NCBI GenBank assembly: GCA_032433765.1
Contig: JAVIAB010000160.1
Coordinates: 40,019,117-40,083,116 of the forward strand
Length of the DNA: 64,000 nucleotides
Reading direction: 5' to 3'
DNA from: Megaustenia siamemsis
Lineage: Eukaryota; Mollusca; Gastropoda; Stylommatophora; Ariophantidae
Shown: positions 31,016 to 41,985 of the stretch, in pieces
Position numbering within the stretch: position 1 is the stretch's first letter
Layout: each line of letters opens with the position of its first letter
Made by a program: the position numbers and the translations under genes
Notes under the pieces: generated by a model
Databases searched by the model: none
Told to the model about the DNA's origin: nothing
Seen by the model: only the letters and a program-made list of their open reading frames with translations

Positions 31016-31163
31016 CTTTTCATTAACTATTTATTCTCCTTTACTTTTCATTAACTATTTATTCTCCTTTACTTTTCATTAACTATTTATTCTCCTTTAC
31101 TTTTCATTAACTATTTATTCTCCTTTACTTTTCATTAACTATTTATTCTCCTTTACTTTTCAT
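31016..31163. repeat. 28-bp minisatellite, about 5 units
   Basis: TTTTCATTAACTATTTATTC followed by TCCTTTAC. Units are nearly identical. Confidence 0.97.
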
Positions 31164-32420
31164 TTATCTTTCTAGTTCGATTTTTAAATTATTTATTTTT
31201 TATTTTAAATACATATTTTTACGTGTGTTGTATGTTTGTTCCTATTGAAGACCTTTCCGCCGAAATGTCGTTCTGATTTGTGATGTCCACTTGTTACGTA
31301 AAGCTTTAACCGTACCATTGTTTTTCATTTCTCCTCCTGCACCATTTCTTGACCAACGTGTGCTAGTATATTTATTGAATGATCACGGACACATTTCTGG
31401 GTGATGTTATCGCGTCATTTTGAAAAACTGGGTAACCGTGGAAACCATATCAATAAGTCAAATAATAATAATAATAACCACATTCGTGAATTAAACATTG
31501 CCACTCATAATCATGAGGCGAACACCCTACCTATCCTACCACTGCGACTTTATTATTGCATATATAGCTAGTTCGAATTGTTATTCTCAGTCCACTTTCG
31601 CTAGATGTGGCCGATAATTATCCAGAGAAACCAACATACAGTCCATTTCTGGTCCCTTACAAATATGAATAAATGTGATTCGCTCTCCACCCCCATCAAA
31701 CTTGAGTGTAAATCACAAATCAAGCCGGCCACTGACAGCAGAAAAGGCTAGACATTCATCGACAAATGACTCATAAAGGCTGACGTAATATTATGCTTCT
31801 GTCACTTCAAGATAATTAACGTCATTTTGTTTTCAATCACAGACAACTGTAATCACGTTTGCCTTTAACCGCCACTTTAATACCCCTATAACTCGTTCAA
31901 TACTCAATACCGCCAACGCCCATTTTGTAACCCCGCAGCTCGCTAGTGGCCAGTACGGCCATTCTGAGAATCACTGCTTTGAATGATCAAAGTTAGTTCT
32001 AAAACAATCAAATTCTTTGCTACTTTCGCTCAAACAAAAGCCAAACTGTTCGTTTCTGTTGCCTCCGTTATTGCATTATTGAGAAGTTAACTCTTGTTTT
32101 CAAACGTTGCACAGGAAATCAAAATAAAATTTGTATGTTTGTTTCTGGTAATTGTAATCTGTTTCATCAATAACGCCCAGCAAAATGGCTTGTAAATGGC
32201 CAAGAGCTAATAGAAATCGTTGGTCTATTTTGTTGTTGTTTTTTTTTTGTTTTTTTGTTAGGAACATCATCACCGCACAATACACGAGTCCATCGTGCAT
32301 CGAAATCCTGCTTCAGAAAATCCAAGGAGAACCCCGACCCACGTGCACGAACTTCATAGCATGGCTTGGGGTCCACAATGTGGGTAGGCTTTTGTTGACA
32401 ATGTTGCCTGGCCAGCGGCC
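31164..32420. other. 1.25-kb stretch with no recognised repeat
   Basis: This is the longest repeat-free-looking segment. An open frame of 96 codons (32185-32475) and its minus counterparts are not recognisable and run into SINE-F, so I do not call a gene. Confidence 0.5.
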
Positions 32421-32424
32421 ATAT

Positions 32425-32825
32425 TTATGGACTATGCTTGTAGATTTTGAAGAGTTCTTTAACGTGCGCGAGTGAACACGGGACCACCTGCTTACTTATT
32501 GCCGTTATCCGGGAGGGCGAGACAACAGGTCTCACTACCCAAGAGATCAGGGAAGAGTAGTCTCTCGATTGTAGATTTTGAAGAGTTCTTTAACGTGCGC
32601 GAGTGAACACGGGGCCACCTGCTTACTTATTGCCGTTATCCGGGAGGGCGAGACAACAGGTCTCACTACCCAAGAGATCAGGGGAGTGTAGCCTTACGAA
32701 GAAACCATAAATTAACTTTCCTATTTTTGAAATACTACCACCGCCTGTGATGGGCTGTGAACCCGGATCCTTCCTGTCCAGAGGTCGAGGTCGTCGCACT
32801 AGACTACCCAGTTTCCCTCCTCTAT
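32425..32825 (-). mobile_element. SINE-F copy with 131-bp internal duplication
   Basis: The head is at high coordinates: GGGTAGTCTAGTGCGACGAC (box A-like) and GGATCCGGGTTCACAGCCC (box B) on the minus strand. It continues to GGATAACGGCAATAAGTAAG, CCGTGTTCACTCGCGCACGT and TAAAGAACTCTTC. The internal block occurs twice (about 32440-32570 and 32571-32698). The conserved 3' domain is missing. Confidence 0.8.
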
Positions 32826-32837
32826 TTAGTAAACACA

Positions 32838-33212
32838 AACACACAACATATATACACAAATAAACACCACATATATACACAAATAAACACCACATATATA
32901 CACAAATATACACCACATATATACACAAATATACACCACATATATACACAAATATACACCACATATATACACAAATATACACCACATATATACACAAATA
33001 TACACCACATATATACACAAATATACACCACATATATACACAAATATACACCACATATATACACAAATATACACCACATATATACACAAATATACACCAC
33101 ATATATACACAAATATACACCACATATATACACAAATATACACCACATATATACACAAATATACACCACATATATACACAAATATACACCACATATATAC
33201 ACAAATATACAT
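32838..33212. repeat. 23-bp AT-rich minisatellite, about 16 units
   Basis: ACACAAATATACACCACATA-TAT. Because three units (69 bp) restore frame and no stop arises, long Y/T/I/H-rich frames exist in several phases and are not genes. Confidence 0.97.
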
Positions 33213-33218
33213 ATATTT

Positions 33219-33470
33219 GGGAGCAGCAATAGTTAGTGAACTGGACTACTAAGGACAAGAGGTCGTGTTCGATCCCAACCGACGGCTTCCGGGTTCACTC
33301 AGCCTTAAATGGGTACCGGATTTTTTTTCTGGGAAAGTAAAGCGGCACTGGCGTAATACCGACCACATTACCCCAAAAATCATGTGCCGAAGATCTGTAA
33401 AAATTATGGTCATTAACACCATATTCCCTATACGCTACGTGGCGTGACGGGGCTCTTTACTTTGTTTATT
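33219..33470 (+). mobile_element. SINE-A at the edge of the 23-bp array
   Basis: GGGAGCAGCAATAGTTAGTG (box A region shortened), GTGTTCGATCCCAACC box B and CGTGGCGTGACGGGG 3' hairpin. TSD CATATATTT at 33210-33218 and 33471-33479. The left TSD lies in the last array unit. Confidence 0.93.
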
Positions 33471-33541
33471 CATATATTTCTCTTTAACGATGAAACTACA
33501 AAATGAGCCCGTCTTTGATGTGTAGTAATGTCTTGACGTAT

Positions 33542-34092
33542 GAAAGTGAATTCTGAACAATCGGACAACAGACAAGAAAATATTCTAAAGCAACAGAAAT
33601 ATGGGTTTACAGAAGAATGTTGAGAATACCGCAGACAGATTAAACAATAGATCTAAAATAGACCATAGCAAGAAGAAAGTTTCTTGCCAGCGTCTGGAGA
33701 AAACAATCATCATGTGTCGACTATGCAAGGGAACAGCTGAAATATTTTGTGTCAACTGGAAAAATTGAGGAAACAGAAGAAATGGAAACAGGGAGAAAAG
33801 ATACCAGACACGGTGAGGGAACAGAAGAGATGTAAACAGGGAGAAAAGATACCAGACACGGTGAGGGAACAGAAGAGATGTAAACAGGGAGAAAAGATAC
33901 CAGACACGGTGAGGGAACAGAAGAAGTGTAAACAGGGAGAAAAGATACCAGACACGGTGAGGGAACAGAAGAGATGTAAACAGGGAGAAAAGATACCAGA
34001 CACGGTGATAAAAATGATTTGATAGGAAGTCAACAACTGAAGAGATGGAAAGTTAAGGAGAGACATGATCACTACTTACATGATGATGATGT
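33542..34092 (+). mobile_element. RTfam-D LINE fragment containing a 48-bp expansion
   Basis: TGGGTTTACAGAAGAATGTT-GAGAATACC, TCATGTGTCGACTATGCAAG and GAACAGCTGAAATATTTTGT align with RTfam-D. After the array come AGGAAGTCAACAACTGAAGA and GAGAGACATGATCACTACTT, then a GATGATGATG tail. The array replaces the single REKIPDSLREW segment of other copies. Confidence 0.85.
33768..34010 (+). repeat. 48-bp minisatellite derived from LINE coding sequence, 5 units
   Basis: Each unit encodes QGEKIPDTVREQKRCK (16 residues), a reiteration of the RTfam-D KQREKIPDSLREW motif. The unit bases run GAACAGAAGAGATGTAAACA, GGGAGAAAAGATACCAGACA, CGGTGAGG. Confidence 0.95.
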
Positions 34093-34099
34093 AGGCAGC

Positions 34100-34350
34100 A
34101 GCTGTCGTCGAGAATCACAGGCAGTGATGGTCTATTATTGCTGGTTGCAAAATTATCCCCATGTTCCAGCATTATCCGATTTCTGGGGTGCCCCGGGGGG
34201 AACTAATAGGACCGTGAGATAGAATCCTGTTGTGCACATTGCAGTTGCCGCGAGCTGTTCTGGTTTGAATTTTTACTTCACTCTCTTTCTCCCCCCCCCC
34301 CCCCCCCCCCCCAACCCCCAAACCAAACCAATAGAAAAGAAAAAAAACGT
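34100..34350. other. Spacer with C-run
   Basis: A run of more than 20 C lies at about 34290-34312. The A-rich sequence after it and the box B-like segment may belong to a decayed minus-strand SINE. Confidence 0.5.
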
Positions 34351-34392
34351 TTGACGCTACCGCGATTTGAACTCAGGTTCTCCTTTCTTGCA
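34351..34392 (-). other. tRNA-like box B segment beside the 21-bp array
   Basis: The minus strand reads GAGAACCTGAGTTCAAATCG-CGGTAGCGTC, which fits a box B (GAGTTCAAATC) and the 3' half of a tRNA-like head. It may be the start of a SINE-derived unit. No complete tRNA can be folded from it. Confidence 0.4.
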
Positions 34393-35812
34393 GCCACACA
34401 GGTTATCATTGCTGCCACACAGGTTGTCAGTGCTGCCACACAGGTTGTCAGTGCTGCCACACAGGTTGTCAGTGCTGCCACACAGGTTGTCAGTGCTGCC
34501 ACACAGGTTGTCATTGCAGCCACACAGGTTATCATTGCTGCCACACAGGTTATCATTGCTGCCACACAGGTTGTCAGTGCTGCCACACAGGTTGTCAGTG
34601 CTGCCACACAGGTTGTCAGTGCTGCCACACAGGTTGTCAGTGCTGCCACACAGGTTGTCATTGCAGCCACACAGGTTATCATTGCTGCCACACAGGTTAT
34701 CATTGCTGCCACACAGGTTATCATTGCTGCCACACAGGTTGTCAGTGCTGCCACACAGGTTGTCAGTGCTGCCACACAGGTTGTCAGTGCTGCCACACAG
34801 GTTGTCAGTGCTGCCACACAGGTTGTCATTGCAGCCACACAGGTTATCATTGCTGCCACACAGGTTATCATTGCTGCCACACAGGTTATCATTGCTGCCA
34901 CACAGGTTGTCATTGCTGCCACACAGGTTGTCATTGCTGCCACACAGGTTATCATTGCTGCCACACAGGTTGTCATTGCTGCCACACAGGTTGTCATTGC
35001 TGCCACACAGATTGTCAGTGCTGCCACACAGGTTGTCATTGCTGCCACACAGGTTATCATTGCTGCCACACAGGTTGTCATTGCTGCCACACAGGTTATC
35101 ATTGCTGCCACACAGGTTATCATTGCTGCCACACAGGTTGTCAGTGCTGCCACACAGGTTATCATTGCTGCCACACAGGTTGTCAGTGCTGCCACACAGG
35201 TTGTCATTGCTGCCACACAGGTTATCATTGCTGCCACACAGGTTGTCATTGCTGCCACACAGGTTGTCATTGCTGCCACACAGGTTATCATTGCTGCCAC
35301 ACAGGTTATCATTGCTGCCACACAGGTTATCATTGCTGCCACACAGGTTGTCATTGCTGCCACACAGGTTGTCATTGCTGCCACACAGGTTGTCATTGCT
35401 GCCACACAGGTTATCATTGCTGCCACACAAGTTATCATTGCTGCCACACAGGTTGTCATTGCTGCCACACAGGTTGTCAGTGCTGCCACACAGGTTATCA
35501 TTGCTGCCACACAGGTTATCATTGCTGCCACACAGGTTATCATTGCTGCCACACAGGTTGTCATTGCTGCCACACAGGTTGTCAGTGCTGCCACACAGGT
35601 TATCATTGCTGCCCCACAGGTTATCATTGCTGTCACACAGGTTGTCATTGCTGCCACACAGGTTGTCAGTGCTGCCACACAGGTTATCATTGCTGCCACA
35701 CAGGTTATCATTGCTGCCACACAGGTTGTCAGTACTGCCATACAGGTTATCATTGCTGCCACACAGGTTGTCATTGCTGCCACACAGGTTATCATTGCTG
35801 CCACCCGCTCTC
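34393..35812. repeat. 21-bp satellite, about 67 units, with higher-order structure
   Basis: The unit is GCTGCCACACAGGTTGTCAG-T with variants TGTCATT and TATCATT. A GCAGCC variant marks blocks starting near 34508, 34655 and 34822, giving 7- to 8-unit higher-order repeats in the left third. Four frames of about 490-527 codons are open, all artefacts of the 3n unit. Confidence 0.98.
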
Positions 35813-35869
35813 ATAAGAATGGAAAGCAAACTTTAAATAAAAAAAGAAGCAGAGCTAAAAATATAGTGC

Positions 35870-36015
35870 ATCTTCTCCTTGTTCGTCCGTCGATTACTCC
35901 TTGTCGTAGACTTTCATTAAAAAGGCGTAAATAGGTTGTGGTTTGCGTTGTATTGTGACTAACAGCAAGTTGTGATATCTGCGCTTTTCGGCCCGATACA
36001 TCCGTCGAAAGAGAT
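35870..36015 (-). mobile_element. SINE-E/F conserved 3' domain
   Basis: The minus strand gives CGACGGATGTATCGGGCCGA-AAAGCGCAGATATCACAACT, then ACAATACAACGCAAACCACA and ACGCCTTTTTAATG. The head is not visible. The domain lies just right of the 21-bp array. Confidence 0.7.
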
Positions 36016-36127
36016 CAAGTATTTATGGTACTGAGCTGCATTCTATATACAATTTCGACTAGCTTGTTCAGATTAGTCTGCAGCCATAGCTACTACAGGA
36101 AAATAGACTAGGATCTTATCAGTTTTG

Positions 36128-36371
36128 AGAGCCGCGATAGCTCAGTGGTTAGTGAACTGGACTACAAAGGACAAGAGGTAGGGTTCGATCCCAACCGGAC
36201 GGCTTCCGGGTTCACCCAGCCTTAAATGGGTAAGTAAAGCGGCACGGGCGTAATACCGACCACATTACTCCAAAAATCATGTTCCGAAGGTCTGTAAAAT
36301 GTATGGTCACTAACACCATATTCCCTATACGCCACTTGGCGTGATGGGGGTACTTTACTTTTTATAAAATA
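36128..36371 (+). mobile_element. SINE-A with small internal deletion
   Basis: Intact head and box B, but the segment between AATGGGTA and AGTAAAGCGG (about 20 bp) is deleted. TSD AGTTTTG at 36121-36127 and 36372-36378. Confidence 0.93.
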
Positions 36372-36378
36372 AGTTTTG

Positions 36379-37139
36379 TTTCACTAATCTCTATGGAAAC
36401 AGTCAGTTATGATTCACTGACGTCTTTTAAGCCCATGCTATGCCCAGATCTAAACTCCACACATGAAAATATGTATAATAATGAAGTTTCATTTTGTTTC
36501 TATTACGTAACCATTTGACAGAGTCACAAACAACATATCTGACTCTCGAGGCATGCATTTACGTTCATTTGCCGATTACAGAGCTATCACACTTATTCAA
36601 TTTCACGGTTTGTTCCCATTACATCGAAGCGTAGAGGACAATTCCCTTCGAGCTGGTCAATAATTATATGTATAACAAGATTTATATAATGAGATTCAAG
36701 GTAGGACTGCTGTCGATCAAAGCTAGACACGTACTGCTTCATGTTGAAGGGGATAAACGCATTGTAATATCATGCATATCCAGCATAGCAATACTGTAGA
36801 CAAGAAGAATAACTAGAGAGATATCAGGGCTGGCACAATCAAACAAGACAATTGAGCTATTCTCTACAATAGAGTTTATTGTTGATGGAGCTAAATGGTT
36901 AAATACTGGAGTTAGGAAATGATATTACCACAGAGTTATCACTGCGGGTAGAGAGTGGGTAAATTGATGCGGTAGAAGAGGGAATCGAGAATTTAACAAT
37001 TTCATAACTGAAAATGTTGAAGAAAAATCATATTTAAAAGAATCTACAGACAACAGCTATGTGAATATTTCGTCATAATGAGTCAATGCCTTCGTAATCA
37101 GCGTATTCAAAAGCTGGTATCAAAACTGTGAAACAGGGG
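36379..37139. other. Unassigned 0.76-kb stretch
   Basis: AT-rich. No recognised repeat, and no frame that looks protein coding. Confidence 0.45.
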
Positions 37140-38175
37140 TCGAAGCATCCATTCAGCAACTGAGCTTTGTGCTGTTAGCGACCTACAGTTGACTGTGTGT
37201 GTCGAGTTGACTGTGTTTGTCGAGTTGACTGTGTGTGTCGAGTTGACTATGTATGTCGAGATCGTGAACAAGTGAGCTGTGTGGGGTCAGCGGCCTACTG
37301 TTGACTGTGTGTGTCGAGTTGACTGTGTATGTCGAGATCGTGAACAAATAAGCTGAAGCTGTGTGTGGTCAGCGGCCTATAGTTGACTGTGTGTGTCGAG
37401 TTGACTGTGTATGTCGAGATCGTGAACAAGTGAGCTGTGTGTGGTCAGTGGCCTATAGTTGACTGTGTGTGTCGAGTTGACTGTGTATGTCGAGATCGTG
37501 AACAAATAAGCTGAAGCTGTGAGTGGTCAGCGGCCTACAGTTGATTGTGTTTGTCGAGTTGACTGTGTATGTCGAGATCGTGAACAAGTGAGCTGTGTGG
37601 GGTCAGCGGCCTACTGTTGACTGTGTGTGTCGAGTTGACTGTGTATGTCGAGATCGTGAACAAGTGAGCTGTGTGTGGTCAGTGGCCTACAGTTGACTGT
37701 GTGTGTCGAGTTGACTGTGTATGTCGAGATCGTGAACAAGTGAGCTGTGCGTGGTCAGCGGCCTACAGTTGACTGTGTTTGTCGAGTTGACTGTGTATGT
37801 CGAGATCGTGAACAAGTGAGCTGTGTGTGGTCAGTGGCCTACAGTTGACTGTGTGTGTCGAGTTGACTGTGTATGTCGAGATCGTGAACAAGTGAGCTGT
37901 GTGCAGTTTAGCGGCCTACAGTTGACTGTGTGTCAGGATCGACGAACAACTGAGCTGATTATGACCTTGCTCCACTTTCCAGTGGTGCTCCTGAAAAGAG
38001 ACTATCCAGTCGGGCTAAGCAAACAGGGATCGAAAAGAGAAGGCAACGCAGTACTCAAAAATGTCGTGCTGAAATCGGATGCATTTAACAGAAAACCGCA
38101 AATAAACCAAAACACAACATATCTACGCTCAGTTAACGTTCTCTTAAGGGTGAGTGAAGAAGAGATCTATCCATT
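37140..38175 (+). mobile_element. SINE-E copy internally expanded by a 76-bp array
   Basis: It begins CAACTGAGCTTTGTGCTGTT-AGCGACCTACAG, corresponding to the GAAGTTGTCAGCGACCCACA start of SINE-E. After the array it continues GACTATCCAGTCGGGCTAAG, CAGTACTCAAAAATGTCGTG, CTGAAATCGGATGCATTTAA and the CGTTCTCTTAAGGGTGAGTG block. The array is thus inside one SINE-E. Confidence 0.8.
37172..37935. repeat. 76-bp (some 85-bp) minisatellite, about 10 units
   Basis: The unit runs GAGCTGTGTGTGGTCAGTGG, CCTACAGTTGACTGTGTGTG, TCGAGTTGACTGTGTATGTC, GAGATCGTGAACAAGT. Two units carry an extra AAGCTGAAGCTG stretch. The internal TTGACTGTGTNTGTCGAG motif is itself duplicated within each unit. Confidence 0.93.
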
Positions 38176-38189
38176 CCTTGAGTAGCCAT

Positions 38190-38670
38190 CTGGAGAACGC
38201 CAGAGAGAGAGAAAGAGAAAACAACGAAGCTAAAGTAAGAACCAAATTGTAGAGAACAATGTAGTGGCTGTTACTGATGAGTCTATGGCGTGAGGTAACA
38301 AATTATGATGAAGTTTACTGTCAGAGTGAGAAATGTATTTTCTGCTGGGTGATATGCATGATGTTGTTGCTGAAGAAATGAGAGGAAAGGTCACCGTGAG
38401 ATCGTCAGTAATGTAGTGTCTTCGCGATAACTTGACCAGGAAGTAATCGTATCTCCGGTGGTAGCTTGACACTCTTCTGCCTACCAAAGCTGAGAATAAA
38501 TGGGTTTCTGGCGTAATTAAATATAAACCTTAAATAACAGGAGTGAGAGCACTGGCCCCGTCAGCTCCATATATTGTATACCCACATCGTTGAAAATATG
38601 CAACATGACACCTTTTATTTTTTTATTTTTTTTTTTTTTGTCTATCATATTTGGTCTTGCCATAAGAAAA
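38190..38670. other. Unassigned spacer
   Basis: No recognised repeat. A minus-strand frame of 85 codons is not recognisable. Confidence 0.4.
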
Positions 38671-38675
38671 AAAAA

Positions 38676-38945
38676 GGAGCCGCGATAGCTCAGTGGTTAG
38701 TGAACTGGACTAAAAATGACAAAAAGCAAGGTTCGATCCCAACCGACGGTTTTCGGTTCACCCAGCCTTTAATGGGTACTTGATTTATTTTTTCTGGGAA
38801 AGTAAAGCGGCACGGGCGTAATACCGACCACATTAACACAAAAATCATGTGCCAAAGGTCTGTAAAATTTATGGTCACTAACATCATATTCCCTATACGC
38901 TATTTGGCGTGACGGGGGTACTTTACTTCTTTTTATAAAAAAAAA
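38676..38945 (+). mobile_element. SINE-A copy in A-rich surroundings
   Basis: GGAGCCGCGATAGCTCAGTG, box B GGTTCGATCCCAACC, then TTCTGGGAAAGTAAAGCGGC. 3' hairpin decayed (ACGCTATTTGGCGTG). Flanked by A runs, so the TSD is unreadable. Confidence 0.92.
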
Positions 38946-39863
38946 AAAAAACATATTCAAATGTAGTAAGGATAAGGAAGACAAAAGAAGTGATAGACAG
39001 AAGAAGACAGCGATAGAATATGTTAGAGAGTTTAACAGTCTGGCATAGAAGGATAGCAACTGATATGGAACACCGGAGACAGTAATACGTGGCGGGACAT
39101 GAACGCTTGTACCCGTGGGCATTGCATCTGATAATGCCTCTGATTAGTCATTCAGTAGCGGGCTCACGTATTTCGGTAGGTGGTCATCTTGGCGCCTACT
39201 GGCACAGAATTGTGGGACCACGGCCCAAGCCGCTCTGCATGCAGCATAAAAATGGTGGTAAGTCGTCCAACCAAGTAACGTGGAAAAAGAAAACCAGCTT
39301 CTGTCAGAAGTGGCCTATTCATCGATCTAGCCAATATTTACAGTCAGCCAAACTCACGACTCATAGTATTAGTGACTTCCATTTTATCTGGCAAATATTG
39401 ACATCCTTGCTTCGCTTATCTGGTCCCCGCTTTCATCAAAACCACACCAGCCCGGCATTCTGTGTCTATGGTCAGTCGTTGTGTATCGGTTTTCGCCCAG
39501 GAAGTTCATATTTCGGATAGAGAAAGGGTTCCGTCCAACGGCGTTGAAATCTGAAGCTTGTATTCTGTGACCACTAATCCGCTAGGGAACAACGGATGGC
39601 CTGGCTTTGGATTGCATTACCTTTATCTTGCTTGACATTTATGTTTTGAGTGAGAATCCAAGAAACATCGGAGAGATGTGAAAGGACGTTGGTTGGTTGG
39701 TTGATGTATTGTTCAGTCTATAGGTTATTTAGCTTATATTTATGTTCATTGAGCGATATTTGCTGAATGTGAGTGTTTTGCGTTCACTAAAGTTTCGCTA
39801 GAGTACATTTGTCAGCCACGTTAAGTGCTGGTCTATTCAGGGAAGTAACAGGCAACCATATTT
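38946..39863. other. 0.9-kb stretch, one unrecognised 143-codon frame
   Basis: The plus frame 39089-39520 has mixed amino acid composition (WHRIVGPRPKPLCMQ, TSLLRLSGPRFHQ) but matches nothing I know. A GTAAGT at about 39257 could be a splice donor, but there is no acceptor or conserved neighbour to support an exon. Confidence 0.3.
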
Positions 39864-40398
39864 AATGAGTGAATACGCACATGTATGGGGGAGAAAGATA
39901 ATGAGTGAATACGCACATGTATGGGGGAGAAGGATAATGAGTGAATACGCACATGTATGGGGGAGAAGGATAATGAGTGAATACGCACATGTATGGGGGA
40001 AAAGGATAATGAGTGAATACGCACATGTATGTGGGAGAAGGATAATGAGCGCACGTACTTGTATCGGGGAGAAGAATAATGAGTGAATACGCACATGTAT
40101 GAAGGAGAAGGATAATGAGTGAATACGCACATGTATGGGGAAGAAGGATAATGAGTGAATACACACATGTATGGAGGGGAAGAACAATGAGCACACGTAC
40201 TAGTATGGGGGAGAAGGATAATGAGTGAATACGCACATATATGGGGAAGAATGATAATGAGTGAATACGCACATGTATGGGGAAGAAGGATAATGAGTGA
40301 ATACACACATGTATGGAGGGGAAGAACAATGAGCACACGTACTAGTATGGGGGAGAAGGATAATGACCGCACGTACTTGTATGTGGGAGAATGATATT
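39864..40398. repeat. 36/34-bp minisatellite, about 15 units, higher-order
   Basis: Type 1 unit is GAGTGAATACGCACATGTAT followed by GGGGGAGAAGGATAAT. Type 2 is GAGCGCACGTACTTGTAT followed by the same GGGGAGAAGAATAAT end. The right half repeats a three-unit block twice (about 40120-40226 and 40262-40362). Confidence 0.95.
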
Positions 40399-40794
40399 GT
40401 AATTCTACAAAGTGAATGAAACAATATTATGTATTGTTTAAAGTAACGTTCTGGGCACTAGATCAGCGTTAGGCATTTTAAAAAATCAGTGGAAATAAAA
40501 AAAAGGAGCACATACATAACAATAAATTAATTAGACATGAAACGAAATTGCAAAACGATAGAAAGTATGTTTTGCTTCCATGTTTATTACATGAGGTAAT
40601 GTCTACATTGTAATGGTTTTTCTTTGATAGATAGATAGATCTACATTTATGGGTTAATGATTTTGAGAGATATACCTTCAACATGTATTATTATTCTTAA
40701 GAGAATGATATAAATACTTTATACGAATATGTATATATTATTTTATACAGTTATCATTGCACAATAAAGACAAATTGAATAATGTTAATAAAGG
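40399..40794. other. Unassigned AT-rich spacer
   Basis: Includes a short GATA repeat (about 40628). No gene is recognised. Confidence 0.45.
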
Positions 40795-41390
40795 TAACAT
40801 AATTTAAATATCTGGGAACAATTTTAACCTCAGATGGTAGATGTACAACAGAGGTGAGATGCAGAATGGCTCAGGCAAAAGCAGCTTTCCCAAAAAATGA
40901 GGTACTGTACAATCCATTTTTGACAATAGAAACAAGAAAAAGAATTTTTAAATATTATGTAGAGCCAGTCTTGTCATATCGATGTTAATCATGGACAATA
41001 GAATAACAGACAAGAAAATCGCTGAGGCTGTAGAAATGTGATTTTACAGAAGAATTTTGAGAATACCATGGACAGCTAAGAAGAGTAATGACAACGTTCT
41101 GAAAGAGGCCAAAGCAAAAAAGAGAGCTAATATTCAATATTAGGAAGAAAGAATCATCATTTTTTTGGCCATGTAATGAGAAGAGAACAGCTGGAATATA
41201 TTGTAACAACTGGGAAAATTCAGGGACGAAGAGATAGAGGGAAGCGAAGAGAAAAGATACCAGACAACTTAAAAGAATGGCTTGGCAGAAAATCAACAAC
41301 TGAAATGATAAATAACTGTCGTGATCGAAAGTTGTGGAGAGACATGATCACCTACGCCAGCAGGCGTGGTGCTTGATCATGACAATGATG

Positions 41391-41392
<2 letters not shown>
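40795..41392 (+). mobile_element. RTfam-D LINE C-terminal part
   Basis: ATCTGGGAACAATTTTAACC-TCAGATGG (YLGTILTSDG), AGAATGGCTCAGGCAAAAGC, TACCATGGACAGCTAAGAAG, then an open 66-codon frame with MRREQLEYIVTTGKIQGRRD and CRDRKLWRDMITYASRRG. It has several frameshifts. The tail is short and followed directly by a TA/TG microsatellite. Confidence 0.87.

Positions 41393-41469
<77 letters not shown>
41393..41469. repeat. (TA)n(TG)n microsatellite at LINE tail
   Basis: The GATGATAATATATA transition suggests the microsatellite grew from the LINE 3' tail. Confidence 0.95.
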
Positions 41470-41524
41470 ATGAGTGTTTTTGTAGCATGTACACCTAAAA
41501 GAAGTAATGTGAACTTTTAACATT

Positions 41525-41812
41525 TTGGCCAAAGCAAAATGAAAACTAATTTGCAACAGAACAATTTCATTCTTCCCTTTTATTTTTTATTTTTCGTCAT
41601 GTTTTGAGAAGGGAACAGCTGGAGTACATTATTCCAGGATGCGACATTGAGGGGGAAAAAAGATGAAGAGGGAAGCAGAGAGAAAATGTGCAAGACAGTT
41701 TATGAGAATAGTTTGGTTTGAAGACAATAACAGAACTCATAAACAGCAGTACAGATAGTAAGCTTTGGCCAATCCATTGTCACATACGCTAGTAGGTATG
41801 GTTCATGATAAT
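41525..41812 (+). mobile_element. Diverged RTfam-D LINE 3' end
   Basis: GGCCAAAGCAAAATGAAAAC, GTCATGTTTTGAGAAGGGAA-CAGCTGGAGTAC, GAAGAGGGAAGCAGAGAGAA and CACATACGCTAGTAGGTATG-GTTCATGATAATGAT follow the family order with many changes, making it an older copy downstream of a younger one. Confidence 0.75.
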
Positions 41813-41985
41813 GATATATTAAAGTCATATCTATATTCATTATGCTTATTTCACTTAAATATGTTTCTAAATTCCATAATTTCCTAGTTTAAGCACATAT
41901 ATTATTGATATATAGATAAACGAGTGATCTTCCTCTGGTTAGCTTCGCAACAAAACTACAGTGGTTTTCAAATGCTCAAAATTAT

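Noticed and set aside
34278..35934. Four overlapping ORFs of 489-527 codons, including an AATQVV-type repeat superficially like an antifreeze or structural protein
   Set aside because: All four come from one 21-bp array open in several frames on both strands. There is no signal peptide, exon or unique domain.
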